From positions 1,481,312 to 1,545,311 of the forward strand of contig NZ_CP152020.1 of assembly GCF_038624605.1 (NCBI RefSeq): a stretch of 64,000 nucleotides of DNA. Direction: 5' to 3'. Positions within the stretch are counted from its first letter, which is position 1; every line of letters begins with the position of its first letter. Below the pieces are notes generated by a model. The model did not search any database and was not told the origin of the DNA. It worked only from the letters and a program-made list of their open reading frames with translations. The position numbers and the translations under genes are program-made. Below are positions 44,638 to 54,634 of this stretch, piece by piece. This stretch comes from Psychrobacillus sp. FSL K6-4046 (GTDB lineage: Bacteria; Bacillota; Bacilli; Bacillales_A; Planococcaceae).

Positions 44638-45858
44638 TTGGAAATAAAAAAATTTAACAATTATAAGATAAAGTGGAATATTAATAGTGAAACTATGATT
44701 AAACCTGGCTTGGATAGGATAAAAAAGGCTTTGGATTTGCTTGGAAATCCTCAAGATAAACAAAAAATAATTCATGTTGCAGGAACAAATGGAAAAGGTT
44801 CAACGATTGCTTTTATGAGAGCGATCGCGTCTGAACATAAACTCAAGTACGGAAGTTTCACATCTCCCTGTTTAATTGACGTACATGATCAAATTCAACT
44901 GAATGGTAATAATGTGACAGAGGCTCAAATGGATCACGCGTTTGAACAACTAGTGAATGTGGGTATTAGTGGAATGCTTACTGACTTCGAACTGTTAACA
45001 GTTGTTGCGTTTATAGTCTTTGCAGAACAAGAATTGGATGTAGTATTCATAGAAGCCGGTATGGGTGGAAGATTTGATAGCACAAACGTGATTAAACAAT
45101 CAGTAGGGGTAATACCGAGTATTTCTATAGATCATACTAATTTCCTTGGGGAAACAATCGAAGAAATTAGTTGGCACAAAGCAGGAATTATTAAGGAACA
45201 TGGCAAATTGATATTAGGTGATACTTTACAGTCTTCTAAAGAAGTTATATGGAAAGAAGTAAATAGTCAAAATGCAGAGCTGATAGAGATAAATAAAGAT
45301 TTTCAAATCCGTAAAAACAGCTATAATTATAAAAACTATGCATTTGACGAACTAACCCCTCAGATGCTAGGGAAGCATCAGCTTTCTAATATGGCCCTTG
45401 CCATCACTGCAATGATAGAAACTGGTTTTATATTAAATGAAGAGAACGTTAGAAAAGCTGTTATAAAAGCTTCACTTCCTGGTCGCATGGAAAAGTGGAA
45501 TGACCATGTTTACATGGATGGTGCACACAATCAAGCTAGTATAGATGCACTCGTTGATACCATTAAGCAGTATTTCCCTAATGAACATATTCACTTTATT
45601 ATTGGTATTTTAAAAGATAAAGATTATAAATATATATTAAGTAGACTAGAAGAAGTTGCGACTAGCTTTGAATTCGTTGACTTCAAACATGAACGTGCTT
45701 TAGCCGCTACTACATTATTTAACCACTGTTCCCATAGTGATAAACGTGTAACTAAAGATATACATTTGATAGACCTACATAAACCTAAACAAGAAAGCGT
45801 GACTATTGTATCAGGGTCATTGTATCTAATTACCGAATTAAAAGGAATAAACAGTTAA
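44638..45858 (+). CDS. folC: folylpolyglutamate synthase / dihydrofolate synthase
   Basis: FolC adds glutamates to folates. It has 406 residues with P-loop HVAGTNGKGSTIAFMRAI (~46-63), the TSPCLIDVHDQIQLNG segment, EAGMGGRFDSTNV, SISIDHTNFLGETIEEI, and the C-domain DGAHNQASIDALVDT. The frame is open from GTG 44629, which lies inside the AGGGTGA site; TTG 44638, 5 nt after the site, is the more likely start (MEIKKFNNYKIKWN). Placed after valS as in B. subtilis, but separated from it by the ATP-grasp pair and the repeat array. Confidence 0.94.
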   Translation: MEIKKFNNYKIKWNINSETMIKPGLDRIKKALDLLGNPQDKQKIIHVAGTNGKGSTIAFMRAIASEHKLKYGSFTSPCLIDVHDQIQLNGNNVTEAQMDHAFEQLVNVGISGMLTDFELLTVVAFIVFAEQELDVVFIEAGMGGRFDSTNVIKQSVGVIPSISIDHTNFLGETIEEISWHKAGIIKEHGKLILGDTLQSSKEVIWKEVNSQNAELIEINKDFQIRKNSYNYKNYAFDELTPQMLGKHQLSNMALAITAMIETGFILNEENVRKAVIKASLPGRMEKWNDHVYMDGAHNQASIDALVDTIKQYFPNEHIHFIIGILKDKDYKYILSRLEEVATSFEFVDFKHERALAATTLFNHCSHSDKRVTKDIHLIDLHKPKQESVTIVSGSLYLITELKGINS

Positions 45859-45955
45859 AATGTAATTTTAATTATTCAGTTTATATATGTTATAATCTTT
45901 ATAATACAAATATATGTAAAATTAATAGATATGTTGAAGGGAGGTCTAAAGGTCT

Positions 45956-47662
45956 ATGGAATTCACTCAGAGAGCAAAAAATATAATGATAGCCGTATGG
46001 TTTATCTTTGTTCCACTAGGTACTCTGTTAGTGTATATAAATTCCCCAACAAAACCTACCGAATGGGAAAACTACGGCTACTATTTGCTTTTAGCCTTGT
46101 TATCTAGTGTATTTCCTTTTGTGATAGCCGGATCCACCATTGTTCTAGTCCTTTGGGTCAATGTAGCAATTTTCATGCAGTTCGGTATACTAGCAGAATT
46201 AATTTCGATGCAATTATGCATGTTTCCTATTATCTACCACATGAAAATAACACGTGAAACGTTATTTAAATACTTCTTCAACTCATCTATGTTTTTCTTT
46301 CTTTCCGTAATATGCGGAAGTCTTATTATTGGACTTGGATTTGAAGTGGGTAGTGTGAATATAATGGACGTTATTATTTTTGGTTCCTTATATGCCATCT
46401 CTTATATTTTCATAAACCATATTATATTATATGGGCGAGAAGTAATTTGCGGCTTTAAACCACTTTTTCTTACAAAAGATTTCTATTGGGAAACTGCATG
46501 TCTTTTAATGACATTGCCTTTTGGGCTAAGCTTATATTTATTTGAAGCTGCAATAGGTCCCATTGCTTTATTGTTAATGGGAATCCCGTTAATGACAATA
46601 ACTGTGATCGTTCGTTTATATAGTGATTCAGAAAAAGTCAATAATGATTTGAATAAGGCTAGTGAATTTGGACATGAGTTAGCGGAACGTTTAACATCTA
46701 ATGAAATACTAGATATTTTTGTGGAAAGAGTTTCTAACATGTTCCCTATTGATAGTGCTTTTATTGTTGATAATTTAAATGGCAAATTTATTATTTTACG
46801 CGCAATGGTAGATGGAAGTATGAAAGAGCTAGAATTCCCTCATGAAGAAATTCAAAATAGCTTTGTAGGTGCGTGTTACGATAAAGGGGAGCCAACCCTG
46901 TTTAATAAACAGGTAGAATGGACTTCACAAAAGCCTCCATTTTTATCAACAGAAATGCAAAGTGTCATGTGTGTACCAATTTACCGCAACAAAAAAATTG
47001 AGGGAGTATTGGTTCTAGCAACAAAGAGTAAGTTCGCATTTGAGCCATATCAGTTAAATATAGTTCATTTATTATGCTCCTATTTTGCTGTTTCCCTTGA
47101 AAAAGCAAGATTTGTTCGCGAAGCTGTTGAACAAAGTGAAATTTGTGAGCTTACAAAACTCTTTAACTATAGATATCTAGACAAACAAATAGCGCGCGAT
47201 ATGGCAAAAATGGAGGTAGGGGCTTATCAATCTCTGTCATTAATCATGCTGGACATAGATAAATTTAAAGCCGTGAATGATACGTATGGACATCATAGTG
47301 GAAACCTAATTCTTAAGGAATTTGCTCAGCTCATAAAAAGTGAAATTGGCAAGGAAGGCACTGTAGGAAGATACGGTGGAGAAGAGTTCGTTGTCATCCT
47401 TCCTAATTACACCAAGCTACAAGCCATGAATCTCGCCGAGCAGCTGCGATTAAAAATCGAGCAAACGCCATTTATGGTCGAGCTAGACCTAGCTGATGTA
47501 ACAAGAGAAGAAATCATCTTTATTACAGCTAGTATTGGCGTTTCGACTGCTCCAGAGGACAGCGACGAGGGCAACTCTCTTATCCGTAATGCCGATCGGG
47601 CACTGTATATCGGAGCGAAGCAGGCAGGTAGGAATAGGGTTGCGGAGTATGTGAAGTCTTAA
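45956..47662 (+). CDS. membrane diguanylate cyclase with GAF and GGEEF domains
   Basis: A 568-residue sensor enzyme that makes c-di-GMP. Six or seven hydrophobic segments occupy residues ~10-225, then a GAF domain (~245-385; FIVDNLNGKFIILRAMVDGS, SVMCVPIYRNKKIEGVLVLATKS), then a GGDEF domain (~395-565) with active site RYGGEEFVVILP and DKFKAVNDTYGHHSGN. The inhibitory RxxD site expected five residues before GGEEF is absent (KEGT), so product feedback at the I-site is unlikely. SD GGGAGG before ATG 45956. It lies directly before the type IV pilus genes. Confidence 0.92.
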   Translation: MEFTQRAKNIMIAVWFIFVPLGTLLVYINSPTKPTEWENYGYYLLLALLSSVFPFVIAGSTIVLVLWVNVAIFMQFGILAELISMQLCMFPIIYHMKITRETLFKYFFNSSMFFFLSVICGSLIIGLGFEVGSVNIMDVIIFGSLYAISYIFINHIILYGREVICGFKPLFLTKDFYWETACLLMTLPFGLSLYLFEAAIGPIALLLMGIPLMTITVIVRLYSDSEKVNNDLNKASEFGHELAERLTSNEILDIFVERVSNMFPIDSAFIVDNLNGKFIILRAMVDGSMKELEFPHEEIQNSFVGACYDKGEPTLFNKQVEWTSQKPPFLSTEMQSVMCVPIYRNKKIEGVLVLATKSKFAFEPYQLNIVHLLCSYFAVSLEKARFVREAVEQSEICELTKLFNYRYLDKQIARDMAKMEVGAYQSLSLIMLDIDKFKAVNDTYGHHSGNLILKEFAQLIKSEIGKEGTVGRYGGEEFVVILPNYTKLQAMNLAEQLRLKIEQTPFMVELDLADVTREEIIFITASIGVSTAPEDSDEGNSLIRNADRALYIGAKQAGRNRVAEYVKS

Positions 47663-47670
47663 TAACAAGT

Positions 47671-47711
47671 ATAAAGGCGAGTATGCTGTTAACTAGCATA
47701 CTCGCCTTTAT
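47671..47711. terminator. stem-loop between convergent cyclase and minor-pilin genes
   Basis: ATAAAGGCGAGTATGCT (47671-47687) pairs perfectly over 17 bp with 47695-47711. It lies between convergent genes and can serve as a terminator on both strands, although the T-runs are short. Confidence 0.8.
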
Positions 47712-47756
47712 CTGTTATAACATTTTGAACTGTACTATTAGGGTGGTCAAGTTTAC

Positions 47757-49445
47757 TTATAGTTCTCTATCCTTAACTATAGGAGGTTCGACTTTATATA
47801 TAATAGGTTCAGGTTGTTTAAGGTTAGAGAAGGTTTCAATTATATCCTCGTCGTATATAATCTGAAGTCTAGAGTTTCCGTTTCTTTCTTTGTTGCCATT
47901 CAAAATAACCTTAGGTGCTGAAACTCCTCCTTTAATTTTTAAATTAGAAAGTACACCGAAAATTTCCAGATCTTTTTCTGAGTAGAAGAAGCCATTTATT
48001 TCACTAGGGGTATTTTCTAATACAGAGTTAAAATTTATTCTGATTTTTCCTTTGGAAAAAATTATGAGATTTCCCATTTTGTCATCAGTTAATTGCTTTC
48101 CTTTAATTTTTGAAAAGTGAATATCTACATCACCTTCTGCATATATTAGTAAGTTACTCGTTAATTCTGCTCCTTGAATATTGACATTTTCTCCAACATA
48201 TATTGGTCCATCTAAAATATTTTTATTAACTGGTAGTAAGATAGCTTTACTGCCTACATGTAGGTTACCACCTACATGTAGACCATTTTTAAAGGTAATA
48301 TCAGAATTATATATATGAAGATCACCTATCGTAGAGAATTTATTGAAAATATGATTTCCTGTTAAACTAAAGGAAGCGTTTGGGTCCTCTATTTCTCTAC
48401 ATTTTAAAAGAAGACCTTCAAAATAGCATCTGTCTTTTGTTACTGTAGGTATGAGAGTATCTATCTCTTTTGTCGAAGGATTTATTGGTAGATTAAATCT
48501 ACCCGTCGAATAATTCCCTTGTGAATTAATCATAAAGTTCTTTTTTTGGTCGGTGATATTAATGAAACTACTAGAAGGTTCTTTTTTTATAAACTCGGCT
48601 TGAGACTTAGAGAAAAGATTATTAAGGTCTCTTTCTTTAGTATAATAACTTTTATCTAAAAAATCTTTTTTATTGATATGTTTATTGTAATTAATATTAA
48701 ACCATTCATGTATCTTGTAAGAGTTCCCTGCAAGAATTATTTTAGATTTTTCTTTTCCCTTAGTTGGTGATATAGTCGGTAATTCATCTCGTGCCCAAGT
48801 AGGCAAGTACAAGTATGTTTTTTCAGAAGTGATGAGATTTCCATCTATTTTCACGTCACCTGTTATAGACACGCCCCCATGAAGAAATAAATTTCCTTCT
48901 CCGTCTTCAATTCCATCTTTTTTATTTAAATTTGTTCCAACAGCATAATTTAAAACTTCTGGTGAAACCTCGGCACCGATTTCAATATCTGTGTAGATAA
49001 TCCTTGAAAGGTCACCTGATTTTCCTATACTTTTAATTGTTATCAGTTTTCGTAAGTTATTCTTTTTTTCTATTCCATTGGTTACTTCAACTACAGGGGC
49101 TGAGTTGGTTATACATGCTGTATAAGTATTTGCTTTTAAATTTTCTTCTGTTTCACAATTATTAAAATCGGGCATATACGGAATTTTATTTAAATTACTT
49201 TCAAAAATCTTCCTTTCAACGCCATCTCCAATTCCTTCAATCAATTCTGAATTAATCTCTTGAGTCATTCTGTCTATACCTTTTTCAGCTAAAGCAGAAG
49301 CTCTTACCTCATCTTGTCTTACCTCATTTTTACTTGCTCCACTTAAAGTTAAAGATATTAAACTAAGGCCTAATATACTAAAAATTAAGAGAAGAACAAT
49401 AGTGATTATAAAGGTATTTCCTTTTTTGTTTTTAATAACATCCAT
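47757..49445 (-). CDS. PilX-like pilus protein with beta-repeat (bactofilin-like) C-terminal region
   Basis: A 562-residue protein. The N-terminus MDVIKNKKGNTFIITIVLLL and following hydrophobic stretch, then ASKNEVRQDEVRASALAEKGIDRM, resemble PilX_N-type minor pilins without a canonical G/FTLxE cleavage site. The long C-terminal region has repeated short beta units (HNDITFKNGLHVGGNLHVG-like, GPIYVGENVNIQGAELTSNL) as in bactofilin or beta-helix proteins. SD GAGGAA serves ATG 49445, preferred to the in-frame ATG 49466, and follows the pilW-like stop by one base. It is the last gene of the minor-pilin unit and probably a large pilus-tip or surface component. Confidence 0.72.
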   Translation of the reverse strand: MDVIKNKKGNTFIITIVLLLIFSILGLSLISLTLSGASKNEVRQDEVRASALAEKGIDRMTQEINSELIEGIGDGVERKIFESNLNKIPYMPDFNNCETEENLKANTYTACITNSAPVVEVTNGIEKKNNLRKLITIKSIGKSGDLSRIIYTDIEIGAEVSPEVLNYAVGTNLNKKDGIEDGEGNLFLHGGVSITGDVKIDGNLITSEKTYLYLPTWARDELPTISPTKGKEKSKIILAGNSYKIHEWFNINYNKHINKKDFLDKSYYTKERDLNNLFSKSQAEFIKKEPSSSFINITDQKKNFMINSQGNYSTGRFNLPINPSTKEIDTLIPTVTKDRCYFEGLLLKCREIEDPNASFSLTGNHIFNKFSTIGDLHIYNSDITFKNGLHVGGNLHVGSKAILLPVNKNILDGPIYVGENVNIQGAELTSNLLIYAEGDVDIHFSKIKGKQLTDDKMGNLIIFSKGKIRINFNSVLENTPSEINGFFYSEKDLEIFGVLSNLKIKGGVSAPKVILNGNKERNGNSRLQIIYDEDIIETFSNLKQPEPIIYKVEPPIVKDREL

Positions 49446-49446
49446 T

Positions 49447-49944
49447 TTATTCTTCCTCTCTATCATTTATAGTTTTTACTTGAGTTTCAAACATCTTCTC
49501 TTGATTATTTTTTTTATTAGTTAGAACGAGAATGACTTTATAGAGACTGTTATCAGTTTTTTGGATATATGATTTGGATGAGATACCAATATGTTTATTT
49601 TCAGGGCGAATGTAACTGTCTTCTATAACAATTTGATCATTGTCAAAACCACTTTTTCTGGGAGGGGAATTATCTTTTTTTATTAAAAAATAATTTTTAT
49701 TTGAGACTTTATCGGGCAATGATTCGATTTGTGTTTCTTTTGTTGTATATATTTCTTTTGTTAATGTAGCTATTAGAAAATCAGCTTCATCTCTCATTGC
49801 ATTAGAAACTTTTATATTTTCATAATGCTCTACTCCTTTTGTTATTAAGGAAAAAGAAAAAATTGCTATTGTAGTGTATAAAAGTAGAGATGCTAATAAC
49901 TCTAAAAGTGTTAATCCACTTGAATTAGATAGATACTTACTCAT
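49447..49944 (-). CDS. prepilin-type minor pilin (PilW/ComGF-like)
   Basis: A 165-residue protein with a class III (type IV) prepilin signal: MSKYLSNSSG then LTLLELLASLLLYTTIAIF. Cleavage is expected after Gly10, giving Leu at +1 and Glu at +5, by the prepilin peptidase at 60412. The start ATG 49944 lies inside the last codons of the preceding pilin gene and is ~9 nt from a GAAGGG site; an earlier ATG (49953) is too close to it. The C-terminal part is hydrophilic and beta-rich as in minor pilins. Part of a three-gene unit read towards the cyclase gene. Confidence 0.82.
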   Translation of the reverse strand: MSKYLSNSSGLTLLELLASLLLYTTIAIFSFSLITKGVEHYENIKVSNAMRDEADFLIATLTKEIYTTKETQIESLPDKVSNKNYFLIKKDNSPPRKSGFDNDQIVIEDSYIRPENKHIGISSKSYIQKTDNSLYKVILVLTNKKNNQEKMFETQVKTINDREEE

Positions 49945-50338
49945 AAACCACATACCCTTCTACTGAGCTATTGTTTTGACTAGATAAAGATTTTATTTCG
50001 ACTTTGGCGTTAAAAATTTGCAGTTCCTTTTCTCTCATATCTTGAAATGTATAAGTTACTATTTTGTAATTTTCATCGTTTAATTTTATTTCACGAGTAA
50101 AAGACGTGTTGTATAACAAATTTGAGTCTTTTTCAATCTTATCTATGTGTTCAAATGGGTTAATTTTTAATCTTTCCAATTCAGCCTCAGCTAAATAAAT
50201 CATGACTAATTTCTCATTATTTTTAACAGTATTGACACTAGTATTTATAAATAATTGAAAAAACGAAAGTAGAACTATTGATATGATAGCTAATGATGCA
50301 AGAACTTCAACAAGTGTTAACCCCTTTTGATTTACCAA
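49937..50338 (-). CDS. prepilin-type minor pilin (PilV-like)
   Basis: A 133-residue prepilin with a very short leader MVNQKG followed by LTLVEVLASLAIISIVLLSF (cleavage after Gly6, Glu at +5). The start codon is TTG 50338 with a GAGGGTG site 4 nt upstream. First gene of the minus-strand minor-pilin unit. Such minor pilins prime pilus assembly together with the PilX-like and PilW-like partners. The 242-bp gap to the divergent VanW-like gene should hold both promoters. Confidence 0.83.
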   Translation of the reverse strand: MVNQKGLTLVEVLASLAIISIVLLSFFQLFINTSVNTVKNNEKLVMIYLAEAELERLKINPFEHIDKIEKDSNLLYNTSFTREIKLNDENYKIVTYTFQDMREKELQIFNAKVEIKSLSSQNNSSVEGYVVYE

Positions 50339-50589
50339 AAAAACACCCTCTTTGACCTATTAATATTTAAAGTAATCTATTATACTTCCAATATTATCAT
50401 AAAAAATTCGAATAAATAGATACAAATATAGAGTTTTTAGAAGAATTATGAAAAAATAGCTACTAAAGTCATGTGTAATTTTACTTAAATTACGTTATTA
50501 TCTTTAATATACTCTTATTTTTAAGAAAAAAATCCATTTTATAGGTTAAAAAAGGTAATAATAAGTGAATTAAGAAGTGGGTGAATAAT

Positions 50590-51897
50590 ATGAGGAAGAT
50601 TATTTTAATATCTATAGTATTTGTCTTATTTTCAATAGTTATCCTTAACGGTGTGGCAAATGCCGAGAAGAAAACAGATGGTGGTAGCTCCACTATTGGT
50701 GGCGTAACTATAGAAACTAAAGATCGTGAAGAGGTCATTGCTCTTTTAAATGAAGAAATAGCAAAGTGGAAAGAACGACCAATAATCTTAAAAACTCTAG
50801 CCAAGGAAATTGTACTTGATCCAAATAGCTTTAGTTTTAATGTGGAATATAGTTCTCAATCCTATATCGATGCAACTTCCAATGCTTGGTTTAAATTTTG
50901 GAAGAAAGATGCTGAGGTGAATCTTCCTTTAACAGTTGAAATAGATGAATCTTTAATAGAAATGCTAGCTCAATATCCATCACTAAATATAGAGAAAACG
51001 ATTGAAAATATAAAAAGAAGTGTAGAGAATCTAGTATCAACGCCAATTGAAGCTGTAGAGCTCGATTATACTATTTTAGAATCCGAGAGAATCGCCTTTA
51101 GTCTTGAAAGTGTAACTCAAAATTTAGTGGGACAGGCAGATATTATTGAAGCATTGAATGATGTGGTCATACCCGAAGGTCAGACTTTTTCGTTATTAAC
51201 TAAGCTACAGGAGTCAAATGTTCCATATAACGATGCCACAATGGACTTCATTGCTTCGCTCTTATATGCGACTGTCCTTCAAACAAATTTTGAAATCGTC
51301 GAGAGACACTCGCAAGGAATAATTCCTTCGTACTTAGAGCCTGGTATTGAGGCTGATGTAGAAAGTGATTTTAGTAAAGACTTTAAATTTATAAATTCTA
51401 TTCAACTACCGGTTGTCTTGAAGGTTGGTATAAAAGGAAACGAAATATTAGTTGAATTTTATATAGCTCAATCTGAAATAAAAGGCACTTATGAAGTTTT
51501 AGAAAAGGAAATTGTTAATCCTCGTACAATCTACCGTTACTCTAACAGTTTAAAAGAGGGAGAAGAGGAGTTAGTTCAGGAGGGGGAGCCAGGTTTAAGA
51601 GTTACTGTATATCGTACAGTAGCGGATAAGATAGGCCCTTATGAACTACAAGAAGTAATTAGCAAGGATTATTATCCACCAAAGCATCGAATCGTACTTA
51701 CGTCTATTAAAACTTCAGTAAGTGCTGGATCTAATACTTTGACTGACATAGATTTAAATGGAGATGGGTTGCCAGATATAGAAGAAACAGATAAAGGTCC
51801 ATCTAACACTCCAGATTCACCTAATTCAGAGCAAACTGGTGAATTACCAGAAGGTAGCTATTACGATAAGGCTGGAAATATTATTACACCGAAATAA
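50590..51897 (+). CDS. exported VanW-like protein with Ca-binding-type motif, pilus-locus member
   Basis: A 435-residue protein with signal peptide MRKIILISIVFVLFSIVILN... (cleavage near NAEA). The middle resembles the VanW family: VIPEGQTFSLL, ATVLQTNFEIVERHSQ and PGIEADVESDFSKDFKFIN. It lacks the GGGVCQ motif usual for VanW. The C-terminus contains DIDLNGDGLPDIEETD, a thrombospondin-3/EF-hand-like calcium-binding loop, followed by a Pro/Asn-rich tail. ATG 50590 is preferred to GTG 50581, which lies within the site GGGTGA. It begins the plus-strand pilus operon, 21 nt before pilB, so a surface or pilus-associated role is inferred. Confidence 0.75.
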   Translation: MRKIILISIVFVLFSIVILNGVANAEKKTDGGSSTIGGVTIETKDREEVIALLNEEIAKWKERPIILKTLAKEIVLDPNSFSFNVEYSSQSYIDATSNAWFKFWKKDAEVNLPLTVEIDESLIEMLAQYPSLNIEKTIENIKRSVENLVSTPIEAVELDYTILESERIAFSLESVTQNLVGQADIIEALNDVVIPEGQTFSLLTKLQESNVPYNDATMDFIASLLYATVLQTNFEIVERHSQGIIPSYLEPGIEADVESDFSKDFKFINSIQLPVVLKVGIKGNEILVEFYIAQSEIKGTYEVLEKEIVNPRTIYRYSNSLKEGEEELVQEGEPGLRVTVYRTVADKIGPYELQEVISKDYYPPKHRIVLTSIKTSVSAGSNTLTDIDLNGDGLPDIEETDKGPSNTPDSPNSEQTGELPEGSYYDKAGNIITPK

Positions 51898-51918
51898 AGA
51901 AATACGAGGTGAGAAAAA

Positions 51919-53583
51919 ATGAAAAGCAAGACTCGTAAATTATTAGGAGACCTACTAGTTGAATCACATGTTATAACTTCAACTCAACTTGATCATGCGT
52001 TAAAAAACAAAAAACGAGAAGAGAAGCTTGGAGATTATTTAATTAGTGAGAACTTAATTACAGAGCAACAATTAATAGAAGTTCTAGAATTTCAATTAGG
52101 TATTCCACATGTGAATTTAAACCAGTTTTCTATAAATCCTGAACTCATCCAATTGGTTCCTAAGGAATTAGCAAAGCGAACTAATGTAATGCCTTTAAGA
52201 AAAACGAAAAATAAATTATTGATTGCTATGGCAGACCCTATGGATTATTTCGCTATCGAAGAAATACGAATGGCCACTGGATGTCAAATAGAGACAGCCA
52301 TTGCAGCTAAGGATGATTTATATCGCACGATTACAAAGTATTATGATTTTCAGGAATCCATGGAGCAAGCGTTAATTGATATGTCTCCAAAGGAAATGGA
52401 AAACGATACGCAAATAACGGACGAGGATTCGCCAATAGTTCGCCTAGTCAATCAAATCATAGCTAATGGTGTTGCTCAAAGAGCTAGCGATATACATTTT
52501 GATCCTCAAGAGACGGAATTGCGAGTACGTTATCGTGTGGATGGGATGCTTAAAACAGAGCGCTCACTTCCTAAATACATGCAAAATGTCGTACTGGCCC
52601 GTATTAAAATTATGGGAAATCTTAATATTACTGAAAATCGTATACCTCAGGATGGCCGTATTAAAATAACAGTTAATATGAGGTCGATTGATATTCGTCT
52701 ATCTACTCTTCCAGCAATTTACGGGGAGAAAGTAGTAATGAGGATACTAGATATGTCAAATGCCTTAAATGATGTGACTAAACTTAACTTTAGCGATAAA
52801 AATTTAGCTGCATTTAAGAAAATGATTGAACATCCAAACGGAATCGTTTTAATAACTGGCCCAACAGGTTCAGGGAAATCATCCACTCTTTATGCAGCAC
52901 TTAACAAGCTGAACGATGAGCATATTAATATTATTACGGTTGAAGATCCAGTGGAATATCAATTAAATGGGATAAATCAAATTCAAGTCCGCGAAGAAGT
53001 AGATTTAACGTTTGCAGTCGGATTAAGATCTATATTACGACAAGATCCCGATGTAGTAATGGTAGGAGAAATTCGAGATCTTGAGACTGCTCAAATAGCT
53101 GTTCGAGCTTCTTTGACTGGTCACTTAGTTTTAAGCACTCTACATACTAATAGTGCGGTAGAGTCGGTATCCCGCTTAAAGGATATGGGAATCGAGCCAT
53201 TTTTATTATCTTCTTCGCTAGTAGGTATAGTAGCTCAAAGGCTTGTGCGAAAAGTATGTAGAGATTGTAGAGAAAGTGTAGTTCCGAGTGGAAGAGAAAA
53301 AGAGATTTTCATGGAAAGAGGAATAGAGATAGACAAGATCCGACGTGGGAAAGGTTGTCCAGCCTGCAATCAAACTGGCTATCGGGGCAGACTCGCAATC
53401 CACGAAGTCCTACGGGTAGATGAATACGTCAAAGATATTATTTTAACTGGGAAAAGCCCATCTGTTTTAAAAAGTCATATGAAAGAAACTGGTTTTCTTA
53501 GCCTTTTAGATGACGGGTTAATGAAGGTTAGAGACGGACTAACTACTACTGAGGAAGTATTGAGAGTAGCAACTGTTAACTGA
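51919..53583 (+). CDS. pilB: type IV pilus assembly ATPase PilB (GspE family, MshEN N-domain)
   Basis: PilB powers pilus extension from the cytosolic face. The N-terminal ~150 residues hold MshEN-like helical motifs (LLGDLLVESHVITSTQLDHA and KLGDYLISENLITEQQLIEV), a known c-di-GMP-binding domain in MshE and some PilB proteins. The ATPase core has Walker A TGPTGSGKSS, Asp box, Walker B with VMVGEIRDLETAQ and the His box TGHLVLSTLHTN. A zinc tetracysteine (CRDC ... CPAC) follows. At 554 residues this is a normal length. SD CGAGGTGAG before ATG 51919; pilT starts about 10 nt after its stop. Confidence 0.95.
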   Translation: MKSKTRKLLGDLLVESHVITSTQLDHALKNKKREEKLGDYLISENLITEQQLIEVLEFQLGIPHVNLNQFSINPELIQLVPKELAKRTNVMPLRKTKNKLLIAMADPMDYFAIEEIRMATGCQIETAIAAKDDLYRTITKYYDFQESMEQALIDMSPKEMENDTQITDEDSPIVRLVNQIIANGVAQRASDIHFDPQETELRVRYRVDGMLKTERSLPKYMQNVVLARIKIMGNLNITENRIPQDGRIKITVNMRSIDIRLSTLPAIYGEKVVMRILDMSNALNDVTKLNFSDKNLAAFKKMIEHPNGIVLITGPTGSGKSSTLYAALNKLNDEHINIITVEDPVEYQLNGINQIQVREEVDLTFAVGLRSILRQDPDVVMVGEIRDLETAQIAVRASLTGHLVLSTLHTNSAVESVSRLKDMGIEPFLLSSSLVGIVAQRLVRKVCRDCRESVVPSGREKEIFMERGIEIDKIRRGKGCPACNQTGYRGRLAIHEVLRVDEYVKDIILTGKSPSVLKSHMKETGFLSLLDDGLMKVRDGLTTTEEVLRVATVN

Positions 53584-53593
53584 GGTGAATGAG

Positions 53594-54634
53594 ATGGATT
53601 TAAATATTTTTGACTTATTAGAAAAAGCATATCAAGATAAAGCCTCTGATCTTCATTTAACAGTTGGCCTGGCGCCGGTTTTTCGAGTTCATGGGAAGCT
53701 TGAAAACTTTGGAGATTACCAGTTGCAGAATAATGACACTAAAAAAATGCTGGAAGATCTGTTAGATACGGATGCTCTGCATGAGTTTTCACAAAAAGGA
53801 GAGCTGGACTTTAGTTTTGCTCTAGAGGACTTATGTAGATTTCGGATCAATGCGTATCTCCAACAAAATAACGTTGCCATTGCTATAAGAATAATTGAAT
53901 CGAGCATACCTTCAGTTGAAGATTTGGGAATGCCTAACGTCCTTTACTCACTTGCCGATAAACCTCAAGGTCTAATTCTTGTGACAGGACCTACTGGTTC
54001 AGGAAAGTCTACAACTTTAGCTGCTATGATCGATTATATTAACGCAACTAAATCAAAACATATTATTACGCTTGAAGATCCGATTGAATATGTTCATAGA
54101 CATAAGAAATCTATCGTCAATCAAAGAGAGGTTGGTTCGGATACTCAAAGTTTTGCCAATGGATTGCGTGCAGCACTGCGTCAAGATCCCGATGTAATTC
54201 TAGTAGGAGAAATGCGAGATTTAGAAACTATCTCTACAGCAATCACAGCAGCTGAAACGGGTCATTTAGTAATGGCTACATTACATACGAGTAGCGCACC
54301 AACTACCATAGACCGCATTATTGACGTGTTTCCTCCGCATCAGCAAGGTCAAATTCGAATCCAGCTTGCAAATGTCCTACAGGGAATTGTGTCCCAACGT
54401 CTCTTCTCTAAGGTTAATGGAGCAGGCAGAGCTGTAGCGACTGAAATCTTAATCCAAACGCCGTCGGTTACTAACCTTATACGCAACGAGAAAATTCATC
54501 AAATCAAAAATGTGATGCAAACTAGTCGAGCGTTAGGAATGCATACCCTTGAATCATCTATTCAGCAGCTCCTAGTCACTAAACAAATTACTTTGGAGGC
54601 TGCGAAGCCGTTTATGAATGCAGGTGAATTTTAA
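53594..54634 (+). CDS. pilT: type IV pilus retraction ATPase PilT
   Basis: PilT depolymerises pili and drives twitching. The 346 residues include KASDLHLTVGLAPVFRVHGKL, Walker A TGPTGSGKST, the VGEMRDLETISTAITAAETGHL segment and C-terminal ARAVATEIL. The AIRNLIRE-type motif is here SVTNLIRNEKIHQIKN. The frame is open from GTG 53585, but that codon forms part of the TGAGGTGA site; ATG 53594 is correctly spaced. The stop overlaps the pilC ATG by one base. A dedicated retraction motor separates this locus from the ComG competence pseudopilus, which has none. Confidence 0.95.
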   Translation: MDLNIFDLLEKAYQDKASDLHLTVGLAPVFRVHGKLENFGDYQLQNNDTKKMLEDLLDTDALHEFSQKGELDFSFALEDLCRFRINAYLQQNNVAIAIRIIESSIPSVEDLGMPNVLYSLADKPQGLILVTGPTGSGKSTTLAAMIDYINATKSKHIITLEDPIEYVHRHKKSIVNQREVGSDTQSFANGLRAALRQDPDVILVGEMRDLETISTAITAAETGHLVMATLHTSSAPTTIDRIIDVFPPHQQGQIRIQLANVLQGIVSQRLFSKVNGAGRAVATEILIQTPSVTNLIRNEKIHQIKNVMQTSRALGMHTLESSIQQLLVTKQITLEAAKPFMNAGEF

